A stretch of 64,000 bases of DNA, taken from assembly GCA_050299855.1 (NCBI GenBank), contig JBNKWQ010000025.1, positions 114,672-178,671 on the forward strand. The letters run 5' to 3'. A program made the position numbers and the translations under genes. Source of the stretch: Hahella sp050299855. GTDB lineage: Bacteria > Pseudomonadota > Gammaproteobacteria > Pseudomonadales > Oleiphilaceae. The notes beneath the pieces were generated by a model that did no database searches, was not told where the DNA came from, and saw only the letters and a program-made list of their open reading frames with translations. Below are positions 37,303 to 44,565 of this stretch, piece by piece (position 1 is the first letter of the stretch; every line of letters begins with the position of its first letter).

Positions 37303-37479
37303 ATGGAAGACTTATCAAAGTGTATTTGTAAACATTGCGGCTAGAATACATTCGTAGAATGGCAATCCCATATGACTGACGCTGCAAGCAAGACCATTCA
37401 TGTAAATACCGAGCTGACATGCCTTGGCTGTTTGCTTCTATGTGAGCATGAACTCACCAAAGACAAGGATTGTTCTTAA
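37303..37479 (+). pseudogene. Small Cys-rich ORF with one in-frame TAG
   Basis: A 58-codon frame beginning MEDLSKCICKHCG, interrupted by TAG at 37342-37344, then continuing NTFVEWQSHMTDAAS...LTCLGCLLLCEHEL to TAA at 37477. Three cysteines lie before the stop (CICKHC) and four after it (CLGC, C, C), suggesting a zinc-binding protein. An internal ATG at 37372 could start a 35-residue version whose TAA overlaps the ATG of the next gene, a translational-coupling arrangement. Confidence 0.5.
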
Positions 37480-38270
37480 TGCCACCAAACTATTTGCCTC
37501 TAGCGATCAAAAACACCGGCATTTCCCTTCAGGAAGTATTGCCGGAATTGTTGAGAGCATCATCCCCCAAGGCATCCCATTATACCTATGTCTGTAAATC
37601 CTATCGGCAGCTGGGGGTTGGAGAGCTGTTAATCAGTAATGACCCGGAGCCGTTTTACTCAAGATTGTATAAAAGCGCCCAGGCCTTTATTCATTTCCTG
37701 GAGATTGGAGAGGAAGCCGAAAAGGCGGCCTCCCAGGCCTACCCATTTTTTGATGCCGTGGCCTGTGGCGCTGAAGATGTCGCCCGGGAAATTGCACACT
37801 TATGTCCGGATACCATCAACCCACGAAAAGAGTATGAAGAAGACTTCCTGTACTACCGGATTCTGATGGCGGCGTTTTATCTGGATGCCCCGGATTCAGA
37901 AATCCAAGACATGCTGGATGTATTCGAGTTCTATCATAACCAGAATCCCGATGAACGTTTTAAGCTGTGCAAAGCGCTCATTGATAGGGACCAAGAATCA
38001 TTCGATGAAGCCTTAACGGCCTGCATCCATGCTTTGCTGGATGGAAATGAAGAACAGAAGAAAGCGTCCAGATTAAACGCCGATGAGGCCGCTACGCTGG
38101 CCCATGTGTCACCAGAAGTTTTGTCATGGCTCCTATTGGCCCGCAAGCAGGGCTTAAAAGTCGCGGCAGAGTATCAACTGGCCCCTTCCACTGCCCAAAT
38201 GCTTCATTTGGCGGTATACCCACCTGCTGATAGCTGGAAACAGATCGAGAGCTTTACAGAGCTTACTTAG
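37479..38270 (+). CDS. Imm49-like immunity protein
   Basis: 263 residues from the ATG at 37479, which overlaps the stop of the Cys-rich frame by one base (TAATG). The sequence is all-helical with YYRILMAAFYLDAPDSE, ALIDRDQESFDEALTACI and SWLLLARKQGLKVA, the pattern I associate with Imm49 immunity proteins of polymorphic toxin loci. No signal peptide, so it would act in the cytoplasm, fitting a nuclease target. It is the first intact gene of the module that runs through 40974. It may protect from the AHH nuclease or from a toxin since lost. Confidence 0.6.
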   Translation: MPPNYLPLAIKNTGISLQEVLPELLRASSPKASHYTYVCKSYRQLGVGELLISNDPEPFYSRLYKSAQAFIHFLEIGEEAEKAASQAYPFFDAVACGAEDVAREIAHLCPDTINPRKEYEEDFLYYRILMAAFYLDAPDSEIQDMLDVFEFYHNQNPDERFKLCKALIDRDQESFDEALTACIHALLDGNEEQKKASRLNADEAATLAHVSPEVLSWLLLARKQGLKVAAEYQLAPSTAQMLHLAVYPPADSWKQIESFTELT

Positions 38271-38300
38271 AACTAAGTCATCCACCGGTAGCATTTCTTC

Positions 38301-39458
38301 ATGAATTCACTTTCTATCTTAGGTATGGGCTTGGTGTCCTCAGTTGGCTATGACGCCCTCACCTGCACATCCTCTGTCCGTGCCGGGCTGACACGATTCA
38401 GCCCTTTGGACGATGTTGTCACCTATGACCCTGATGAGTTGGAAGCACCAGTGATCGGCGCACCGGCCCATTTACTCACCTCAGGCTTTGTCCAGAACGC
38501 CGCTTGGCTGCGCATGGTAGAACAGGCCATGAAGGATTTAATTCAGTCAGCAAAATTACCCACCCAAGATCCCGCTTTTTGGCAAAATACGCCAGTGATC
38601 TGGATACTTCCAGAAATTACCCATTGGCGTTTTGGATGGCCGGAACCTGAAGTTACCTCAATATTGCAGCAGCACTGTGTTGCAACCTTGTCTAAAACGC
38701 TCGGAGTGCCTATTCAAACACCGGATCATGGCCTGATTACACAAGGAGTTACGGGGTTCTATTCCGCATTGAGCAATCTTTTAAAGACAGATCATTCGGA
38801 ATCGACTACAGGTGTAATTCTTATATCAGTAGATTCATTGTTAGACCCGCTCTGTCTCAAACAACTATCTGACTATGGGCGCTTACTGGATGACGAAAAC
38901 AGCGCAAGCCTTATTCCAGGGGAAGCCGCGAGTTGTCTATATCTGGACTTTAAGGCCAATGGTCACGGCGGACATGCCTCGGTGAACATCACCAGCACAG
39001 ATACCCGTAAAATTGCCTTAAGTACTTCCAATACGGATGACGCAGAAGACAATGAGAGCCCAAATGAGAGCCCAGCTGTGCAGCATTTAGAAGATAGAGT
39101 TTCTGAGCTTGGGCAGGCATTGGCCCTCAGCATTAAGGACACGTTGTCTGCGCTGAGTGACACAAGCTTTATCGGTGATATCTACATCGATTTGAATGGC
39201 GAACGGTGGAAATCGCTGGCATGGGGGTTTGCGCAAACTCATCTACGAGGCTTTTCCAATATTAAATTGGATCACTGTAACGTACAGGTTCCTGCAACAA
39301 GCTGGGGTGATATTGGGGCAGCCAGTAGCGCCGCGTCACTCTGCCTGGCCAACGCCAGCTTTTTACGAGGATATGCCAGTGGAACCATGGCACTTGTGTG
39401 TTCCATTGATGAAAGTGGGTCTGTCGGATCAGCATTAGTGATCAAGGGAGAGGAATAA
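38301..39458 (+). CDS. Ketoacyl-synthase-like (thiolase-fold) protein, catalytic residues lost
   Basis: 385 residues. Its N-terminus (SILGMGLVSSVGYD) and repeated beta-alpha pattern follow beta-ketoacyl synthases, but the nucleophile region reads ITQGVTGFYSAL without Cys, and the late NIGH-type motif reads TSWGDIGAASSAAS without His. It therefore should not condense acyl chains. A poorly conserved acidic insert lies near 245-258. It is between an Imm49-like gene and an AHH nuclease gene whose ATG comes one base after its stop. Related proteins occur in toxin loci of other proteobacteria; a chaperone or adaptor role for the toxin is my inference. Confidence 0.65.
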   Translation: MNSLSILGMGLVSSVGYDALTCTSSVRAGLTRFSPLDDVVTYDPDELEAPVIGAPAHLLTSGFVQNAAWLRMVEQAMKDLIQSAKLPTQDPAFWQNTPVIWILPEITHWRFGWPEPEVTSILQQHCVATLSKTLGVPIQTPDHGLITQGVTGFYSALSNLLKTDHSESTTGVILISVDSLLDPLCLKQLSDYGRLLDDENSASLIPGEAASCLYLDFKANGHGGHASVNITSTDTRKIALSTSNTDDAEDNESPNESPAVQHLEDRVSELGQALALSIKDTLSALSDTSFIGDIYIDLNGERWKSLAWGFAQTHLRGFSNIKLDHCNVQVPATSWGDIGAASSAASLCLANASFLRGYASGTMALVCSIDESGSVGSALVIKGEE

Positions 39459-39459
39459 A

Positions 39460-40362
39460 ATGGCAAAGAAATCAGGTCATTTTGGCGACCAAAGTTTAGG
39501 ATCAATTCATAAACAACATGCAACCGCAGATACAACTGAAGGCGGCGCATGCCTGACGGGACACAAAGCAAGCTTTACCAATTTTAACGGTAAGCATACC
39601 TGCAACTATCGCTACCAGTGCTATGAGCAGGCCGATAGTCATGCTGATATCAAAAAATGTCTGCATAGCTACAAGGACTGTCTACCAACAGAGCCAAAAC
39701 CGACCTCCGTATATCCCACGAAATCCGGCAGTCACTACCCGGCCCGGTATTGCACAATGTTAGATGTGCCGGAACCTGGAGACTGGGACATCGGCGGTCC
39801 CAAACGTGATATTAAGCGTGATACGATTTCAGGTAAAAAAATCACTATCAAGAAAGGCCATAACTTCACCACAGATACATGGCCCTATTGGAACAACGCA
39901 CACCATCTGATACCCAAAGGCACACTTTCATCAGCCATCACCAATGAAGGCCTGCCCGTATCCAATGTCATGCAAAAGGCGCTTCTCACCGCCCAATACA
40001 ATATCAATCATAAGAAGAACATGCTTTTCCTACCGATGGATAAAGAAGTCGGTAAAATCCTGGATGTTCCCCGTCATCTCATCTTGCGGGAAGATGACGA
40101 GCCAGACCTGGATGCCATGTGTCAGGCCCACCCGGTTTATGACGAGATGCTTAAGGAAATGAAGAACGGCTTAAAAGAAATCATGGCTGATTACCGAGAA
40201 ATCTGTCAAAAAGCCGTTAATGAGAATGACGACGAACATGCCATTCCTGACGTTAAATTATCTAAAGCACAGCTTGAAGCATTATCAGAAGATCTTCTGG
40301 ACATCATACTTAATTGGGAAGGGGGGCGTTCTCTTGATGGCCACGCCAAGAGTCCAAACTAA
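39460..40362 (+). CDS. AHH-family nuclease toxin
   Basis: 300 residues. The C-terminal half begins WNNAHHLIPKG, the AHH nuclease signature, followed by N(I)NHKKNMLFLPMD and PRHL, the later conserved segments of this HNH/ENDO VII-like toxin fold. The N-terminal 110 residues carry a cysteine cluster (C-X5-C, then C-X6-C) and no signal peptide or PAAR, RHS or VgrG domain. It is likely a DNA- or RNA-cleaving antibacterial toxin. AGGGAGAGGAA before the ATG, coupled to the upstream gene. The Imm11-like gene 24 bases downstream is the probable antidote. Confidence 0.78.
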   Translation: MAKKSGHFGDQSLGSIHKQHATADTTEGGACLTGHKASFTNFNGKHTCNYRYQCYEQADSHADIKKCLHSYKDCLPTEPKPTSVYPTKSGSHYPARYCTMLDVPEPGDWDIGGPKRDIKRDTISGKKITIKKGHNFTTDTWPYWNNAHHLIPKGTLSSAITNEGLPVSNVMQKALLTAQYNINHKKNMLFLPMDKEVGKILDVPRHLILREDDEPDLDAMCQAHPVYDEMLKEMKNGLKEIMADYREICQKAVNENDDEHAIPDVKLSKAQLEALSEDLLDIILNWEGGRSLDGHAKSPN

Positions 40363-40386
40363 CTTACAGATTGTTGGATAGACTGC

Positions 40387-40974
40387 ATGAAATATTATTT
40401 TTTAGAAACTTATGATCGCCTAGATCGAGACTTTTGCTTTATTGACCAGCCTGTTGAGGAAATCAGACTGGCATCATGGAAAATCATTAAAGGTGCGTCC
40501 ATTGAGGATGAGTACCCTGAATCTGCTGCAGTAAGAATGAGCGATCAAGCTCCAGGCCGTGTTCTCACAGACTTCATAGGAAATGAAGAACTTTGTTTAA
40601 TCGTTAGTAAAAGAATTAAAGAACTATTTGAGAGTATTGTAAGTTGTCATACAGAATACCTACCACTATCGATCATCAATCACAAAAATCGGGTGGCTTC
40701 AAAAGAATATTTTTACATCAACCCAATAGGCACCCTTGATGCCCTTAATCATGACCAATCAGTGATTAAATACCTAGATGGCGATAAGGACCGTATTGTT
40801 AGAGTCAGAAAGTTTGTACTAAGCCAAAAAAAGCTTTCAGACGCTCCAGACCTATTCCGCATTAAGGAAAAGCCCACAAAATACGTAATCAGTCAAAAGC
40901 TCTTAGATGCCTTGAGATCCTTGGACCCCGAACCAACAAATTTGGTTGTAAAAGAAATCAAAGTCGCTGCATAA
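40387..40974 (+). CDS. Imm11-type (DUF1629) immunity protein
   Basis: 195 residues. EYLPLSIINHKN, YFYINPIGTLDALNHDQSVI, VRVRKFVLSQKKL, DLFRIKEKPTKYVISQKLLDALR match the order of conserved blocks in Imm11/DUF1629 proteins. It is 24 bases after the AHH toxin gene on the same strand, where a cognate immunity gene is expected. Cytoplasmic. Distant relatives at 35397 and 41357 flank the module. Confidence 0.75.
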   Translation: MKYYFLETYDRLDRDFCFIDQPVEEIRLASWKIIKGASIEDEYPESAAVRMSDQAPGRVLTDFIGNEELCLIVSKRIKELFESIVSCHTEYLPLSIINHKNRVASKEYFYINPIGTLDALNHDQSVIKYLDGDKDRIVRVRKFVLSQKKLSDAPDLFRIKEKPTKYVISQKLLDALRSLDPEPTNLVVKEIKVAA

Positions 40975-40975
40975 C

Positions 40976-41000
40976 TGTAAAGGGCGCCCTGCCCTTTACA
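40976..41000 (+). terminator. Hairpin after the toxin module
   Basis: A ten-base perfect stem TGTAAAGGGC/GCCCTTTACA with a five-base loop GCCCT lies two bases after the Imm11 stop. No T-run follows, so termination strength is uncertain. Confidence 0.55.
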
Positions 41001-41086
41001 CCTTGGTCAAGCAATATTGCCAGATTAATAGTTACAACTTCGCTCCAAAGTATTCATTTTTTTGTAATCTCAATCTTATCCGGGAG

Positions 41087-41273
41087 AAAACGGGACAGAT
41101 CTATTTAACGAATTTGTCACGTGGAAACCTCCCCTCATTTGAATATTGCATTTCTCCACTTTTTGTTCGGCGACAATTAGGATGGACAATCACCACAGTA
41201 CCCACCTCATGGATTCGAAAGATCTCGGGGCTAATCATTTCTGACACTTTGGAAATAGTTCTGTCCCGGTTTT
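41087..41273. repeat. 187-bp element with 20-bp inverted ends
   Basis: The left end AAAACGGGACAGATCTATTT (41087-41106) and right end AAATAG.TCTGTCCCGGTTTT (41253-41273) are inverted copies with two mismatches. No gene inside is credible. The end sequence resembles GGGACAGAT-type ends seen around IS200/RAYT-like elements, so it may be a small non-autonomous element. Confidence 0.6.
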
Positions 41274-41289
41274 GTGGGTCTTTTTAAAC
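41255..41289. repeat. Short repeat AATAG.TCTGTCC...TTTAAAC, copy 2
   Basis: Partner of 36015-36050; includes the right end of the 187-bp element plus a T-run and TTTAAAC. Confidence 0.7.
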
Positions 41290-41356
41290 CCTAGGTGCAC
41301 TATATAACCACCTAACACAGGACATACGGATTTACATTGAGGCAGGTCCGTTATTT

Positions 41357-41971
41357 CTAGTTTAGGTTTGACACAGCGCCAGGTTCTTCTGGAAAGATAT
41401 TTCCCAGGTTTGGCGTGATATAAAGGCCCCTAAGCCCGGCGCGCTCTATAGCATCCTTAACAGATTGCTGACATTGCAAAGTGTGATAGCTATTGAACTT
41501 GGTTCTGAATACCGACCAGTCTTTAACTCGATCTTCATGAAAAGCCAGGTTATTTACCTGCCCCCATTCGTCTTTCGTGCTGAGATTGGTATCAAGCCCG
41601 CCTACATCATCAGCAACTCTTAGTGGAACAAAGATAAAACCATCGCCTTGTTCGTAGATCACTGGCAAAAATTCCCCATCATTTTCGATGAGTGGCTTTA
41701 GAACTTCATAAGCCTCGGGATTAAGAAAAAGGCGTCCCATGGATGCTGCAATTTCGGGAATTAGACAGTCCTTCTGATCTTCCAATGCCCTTGGAAAGGA
41801 AACATTTAGCGGTTCATTAAAAACGCCCTTATAGGAAACCGGAGTTGTCCGGAAATCAATTCGATATTTCACGTTTTCTCTCGTGGTTTCCCCTAATATC
41901 CGGTGCACTTGTTCCCCATCAATAAGAGGTTCCAGGTAACGTTTGGTATCGAGTAGTAGAGTATAGAGCAT
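41357..41971 (-). CDS. Imm11-like hypothetical protein
   Basis: 204 residues, homologous to the gene at 35397-35981: PEIAASMGRLFLNPEAYEVL, GEFLPVIYEQGDGFIF, FHEDR, VFRTKF and VKDAIERAGLRGLYI correspond block by block. No toxin gene is adjacent in the same orientation. It probably belongs to the immunity-gene family of the island. Start ATG at 41971 with no clear ribosome site. Confidence 0.55.
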   Translation of the reverse strand: MLYTLLLDTKRYLEPLIDGEQVHRILGETTRENVKYRIDFRTTPVSYKGVFNEPLNVSFPRALEDQKDCLIPEIAASMGRLFLNPEAYEVLKPLIENDGEFLPVIYEQGDGFIFVPLRVADDVGGLDTNLSTKDEWGQVNNLAFHEDRVKDWSVFRTKFNSYHTLQCQQSVKDAIERAGLRGLYITPNLGNIFPEEPGAVSNLN

Positions 41972-42085
41972 GTTATCGACCCGTCTTCGGCATCACGTTA
42001 GGGGGGGGCATTCCCACTTTGTAACATCACCCGCACCAAGCGTAAGGCATGAATTAAATCAGATGGTGTTTCGATTGTTTCAGGA

Positions 42086-42199
42086 TCAATTCAAGGTTTT
42101 AAGCTTCATGAAGTCAGCTGTAGTCGGCTTGTCGTTTTGGGCGAAGTCGATAATCAGGCGATCAACGCGGGATTGGTGCGGAGTAATGAAAGGTAACAT
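42086..42199 (-). CDS. Possible 37-residue ORF
   Basis: MLPFITPHQSRVDRLIID... followed by FAQNDKPTTADFMKL and a stop. Composition looks protein-like and it is the only such frame in this 350-base gap, but there is no ribosome site or known family; it may be a fragment of a lost gene. Confidence 0.2.
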   Translation of the reverse strand: MLPFITPHQSRVDRLIIDFAQNDKPTTADFMKLKTLN

Positions 42200-42320
42200 T
42201 CTGTTCGTCCATGGATTGAAGGTTATTAGGGCAGCCCACTGCATATTGGACGAACAAGAAACTAAGTAAATAGACCATGGGGCTTATAACAAACCTTTAC
42301 TCCGACTTTGGGACCTCACC

Positions 42321-42527
42321 ATGAGGACTATCAAGAGGAGGCTATCGGTGTTTTTCAAGGTAGTTGTCACCTTTTCCTCATTTTTTATGCTGCGTCCCCC
42401 TCCTTTGTGGCTCTATGTTGTTACACCAGCAGACCTAGCCATATCAAAACTTGGGCGTTTTGGGGACCGGGATATTGATGATATTCTCACGTTGATAAAA
42501 TTGAAGAAGCTATCAATTAATGAGTAG
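42321..42527 (+). pseudogene. C-terminal fragment of a nucleotidyltransferase-like (DUF6036-type) gene
   Basis: The last 35 codons, VVTPADLAISKLGRFGDRDIDDILTLIKL, match the end of DUF6036/AbiEii-like nucleotidyltransferase proteins (pattern LAISKL.RF..RD..DI). The upstream part of the frame is not family-like. The fragment abuts the stump of the integron integrase within a few bases. Confidence 0.5.
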
Positions 42528-42628
42528 GCCTTTTCGGTTCTGATGCTGTATCCACGAAGACGAACTTCTCTACGTACAGACTCTAGAAATGGGCTCGTTT
42601 TGTCGGTACTACTGGCACGGTTTGCCAT
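42524..42628 (-). pseudogene. intI: Integron integrase (IntI), N-terminal stump
   Basis: 35 codons read MANRASSTDKTSPFLESVR then REVRLRGYSIRTEKAY, the start of an IntI tyrosine recombinase (consensus ..VR..IR..HYSIRTE.AY). The frame then enters the neighbouring nucleotidyltransferase fragment, so the catalytic domain is gone. It points away from the cassette array, the orientation required of intI. Confidence 0.75.
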
Positions 42629-42657
42629 CTTGTTCCATTAGAAAAATCAAAAAATTC

Positions 42658-42834
42658 AATATGTTGTATTCAGGCCCATTTAAATAACAGGACCAAGTGG
42701 GCAGGATATATGCGCATGCTCGTTTTTCCAGTGAACCACAGGAGTCGATTCCAGTGATTTTCCAATGGAATCATGGAACTGGAGGATGTATCTTCAGAAA
42801 CTGAAATTGAGAAAACGCGCATGCGCGTTATACA
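42658..42834 (+). repeat. Repeat R1, copy A (candidate attI region)
   Basis: 177 bases, nearly identical to 44379-44555 (about six differences). It lies between the intI start codon and the first cassette, where attI and the cassette promoter belong, and ends in the core-site-like GCGTTATACA. Its two ends are also inverted relatives: GCGCATGCTCGTTTTTCC near 42715 and GAAAACGCGCATGCGCG near 42811-42827. An internal GATTCCA/TGGAATC pair is present. Confidence 0.75.
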
Positions 42835-42855
42835 AATGTTATGTGTAGTCGAGCT

Positions 42856-43011
42856 ATGAGAGCCGCATCTTTAATATTCATCCTTCTGGCCGGGTGTGCT
42901 GAATCAAAAATAGACTCCTGCTTAGATCAAGGCGGTAGCTTTAATTACGACAAATGTGAGTGTGATTTTAAGGAAAACAATGAGTATAAAGAGTCGCATG
43001 GCTGCAAATAA
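42856..43011 (+). CDS. Small putative lipoprotein (first cassette)
   Basis: 51 residues: signal MRAASLIFILLAGC with lipobox LAGC, cysteine at residue 14, then a mature part with four more cysteines (SCLD, CEC, GC). No ribosome site stands out. It overlaps the start of the membrane-protein gene at 42980 by 32 bases in another frame. Both belong to the first cassette of the array. Confidence 0.5.
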   Translation: MRAASLIFILLAGCAESKIDSCLDQGGSFNYDKCECDFKENNEYKESHGCK

Positions 43012-43222
43012 GTATCGTCTAATTGTAAGCGCACTACTTGGGTTTATTGCTGGTTCTTTAATAATGTATGTGTCTTGGCAGCACAACCCGCAATGTGAAA
43101 TCCACTGCGAGGGTACAATTTATTGGGGTTATTGGCTTGCATTGGGTTTGTCAGCATTTGCACCAGTGTTTTTAGCTGTATTTGGTCTGGTTTGGGTATT
43201 CAACTATGTCAAAAACACATAA
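42980..43222 (+). CDS. Small two-helix membrane protein (cassette gene)
   Basis: 80 residues from the ATG at 42980, with AAGGAAA seven bases upstream; a GTG at 42956 is less likely. Two hydrophobic segments (about 10-29 and 44-72) enclose a short loop with two cysteines (PQCEIHCEG). Family not recognised. It ends directly at an attC-like site. Confidence 0.6.
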   Translation: MSIKSRMAANKYRLIVSALLGFIAGSLIMYVSWQHNPQCEIHCEGTIYWGYWLALGLSAFAPVFLAVFGLVWVFNYVKNT

Positions 43223-43326
43223 CAATACGTGCCAGTCGGACAGTTTGTTCCGTGGCTTTTTTTATGCTTTTCGCTACGCTAGCATAAAACGCCACTCCAC
43301 AAACTGCCGCTGCACTCTGCGTTAGG
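43217..43326 (+). repeat. attC-like recombination site 1
   Basis: Starts ATAACAA and ends GCGTTAGG. Inner arms pair: ACAGTTTGT with ACAAACTGC and GTGGC...TATGC with GCATAAAACGCCAC. Size 110 bases, within the normal range. Confidence 0.85.
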
Positions 43327-43333
43327 AGTCAGC

Positions 43334-43597
43334 ATGGACGAAACAGATGAAGAATGGATCGCAGACTATCTTCGATTAGAGTATGGGGAAGATGAGAACG
43401 CCCCCGAGTCCGTTAAAGCTAAAGATATTAGGCATGTAGGACATTTTATTATCAACGGTGTTCCAACTGACTACTTCACTTACCCCCAATCAGGGGAGCC
43501 ATACATGTGGGCAACTATCGAAACCATTGACGGTAAAGATTGTGCTGGCATGACTAGCACACCACCACCAAGGCAACCGAATGACACAAACGCCTAA
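43334..43597 (+). CDS. Hypothetical cassette protein
   Basis: 87 residues, acidic N-terminus (MDETDEEWIADYLRLEYGED) and a small beta-rich middle (HFIINGVPTDYFTYPQSGEPYMWATIE). No known domain recognised. It starts eight bases after attC 1, typical cassette spacing. Confidence 0.6.
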   Translation: MDETDEEWIADYLRLEYGEDENAPESVKAKDIRHVGHFIINGVPTDYFTYPQSGEPYMWATIETIDGKDCAGMTSTPPPRQPNDTNA

Positions 43598-43660
43598 CAA
43601 GGCCGTCAACGATCAGCCCAACTGCACCTTCGCTGCTGCGCAGCTGTCTCCTACACGGTT
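43590..43660 (+). repeat. attC-like site 2, left half only
   Basis: CGCCTAACAAGGCCGTCAAC is a classic left end. I could not find a matching right half with GTTRRRY before the next gene, so the site looks truncated. Confidence 0.6.
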
Positions 43661-43754
43661 TAAACAAGAGCGTTGCAGTAGCAAAGTGAACCCACCGAAT
43701 CGTAATGAGCATTTAGAATTGCAATTTAGATAGTTCATATTTTCGAGAACAAGA

Positions 43755-44060
43755 ATGTCTGAAGAAACTCAAAGTCCATATGGAATAAGTAAAGAATCAA
43801 CCAATGACAAGTATGGAAATCAGGTTGGCTTGGGTGATTTGGTTCGGGTATTGGCTGTAGATGATAGAATCCTAGAAGCATTGCCAGAGGATGAGGTTGA
43901 GCGGCTGAATTCTTTCATAGATAGTGTTTTTCCTATCGTTCATATTAATAGTGACGGCTCAGTTATTGTTGAAAAAGAATTGCATTATGGAGAGGAAGTA
44001 ATGGGGCATGGTTTGGCAGTGTTTCCTGATCAGTTTGAGGCTTGTCAGAGTGGCACATAA
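43755..44060 (+). CDS. Hypothetical cassette protein
   Basis: 101 residues. GLGDLVRVLAVDDRILEALPEDE and SVIVEKELHYGEEVMGHGLAVFP suggest a small beta-barrel, SH3-like fold, but the family is not certain. Soluble. Followed at once by attC-like site 3. Confidence 0.6.
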   Translation: MSEETQSPYGISKESTNDKYGNQVGLGDLVRVLAVDDRILEALPEDEVERLNSFIDSVFPIVHINSDGSVIVEKELHYGEEVMGHGLAVFPDQFEACQSGT

Positions 44061-44084
44061 TATCTACTTAGAAACACAGCATAT

Positions 44085-44200
44085 GCATAATTCAATGCAC
44101 GCGGAGCCATCTACGTTGCTCAATTATTTGCGGTGTCGCTACGCTCCTTTATACCACAAAAATTGCTCCACTCCGGCGGCCCGGTGATTGGGGCGTTAGC
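44085..44200 (+). repeat. attC-like recombination site 3
   Basis: Left GCATAATTC, right GGGGCGTTAGC. Inner arms such as TTGCTCAATTATTTGCGGTG and CCACAAAAATTGCTCC are approximate complements. 116 bases. Confidence 0.75.
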
Positions 44201-44207
44201 TTCACTT

Positions 44208-44241
44208 GGTCCAGTTAAGGGGTCGGTCCAGTTAAGGGGTC
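44208..44241. repeat. Two 17-bp tandem repeats
   Basis: GGTCCAGTTAAGGGGTC occurs twice without a gap, between attC 3 and the 115-bp element. Confidence 0.95.
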
Positions 44242-44355
44242 AAAGCCCTTTTAGGCCGCCCTCAACGCTCCTTCCCAACCTTGCAACTCAATGTTTGCTC
44301 GACCATCTTTTTAAATCGATCATTGCCCAACGGGGTCCCCGCAAAGGGCTTTGCC
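44241..44355. repeat. 115-bp inverted-repeat element, copy 2
   Basis: Ends CAAAGCCCTTTT and GCAAAGGGCTTTG are inverted. Same length and orientation on the plus strand as 33886-34000, but opposite with respect to the nearby R1 repeat. Confidence 0.8.
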
Positions 44356-44378
44356 TCCTTCAATTGATCAATGAAATA

Positions 44379-44555
44379 AATATGTTGTATGCAGGCCCAT
44401 TTAAATAACGGGACCAAGTGGGCAGGATATATGCGAATGCTCGTTTTTCCAGTGAACCACAGGAGTTGATTTCAGTGATTTTCCAATGGAATCATGGAAC
44501 TGGAGGATGTATCTTCAGAAACTGAAATTGGGAAAACGCGCATGCGCGTTATACA
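44379..44555 (+). repeat. Repeat R1, copy B
   Basis: 177 bases nearly identical to copy A, again ending GCGTTATACA. Downstream sequence diverges from copy A exactly after this core, as expected if different cassettes were inserted at the same kind of site. Confidence 0.85.
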
Positions 44556-44565
44556 TGGAAAAAAT

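Noticed and set aside
37479..40974. Polyketide or fatty-acid synthesis cluster suggested by the ketoacyl-synthase-like gene
   Set aside because: The gene lacks catalytic residues and all neighbours are toxin or immunity types.
41969..42005. attC site near CACGTTAGGGG upstream of the 41357 gene
   Set aside because: A core-like GTTAGG is present but no complementary left arm was found.
42658..44555. CRISPR array (spaced repeats in 42.6-44.6 kb)
   Set aside because: Only two long copies with no short regular repeat-spacer pattern and no cas genes.
44494..44565. N-terminal extension of the YcxB protein through R1
   Set aside because: The same codons occur in copy A before an unrelated gene, so they belong to the repeat.
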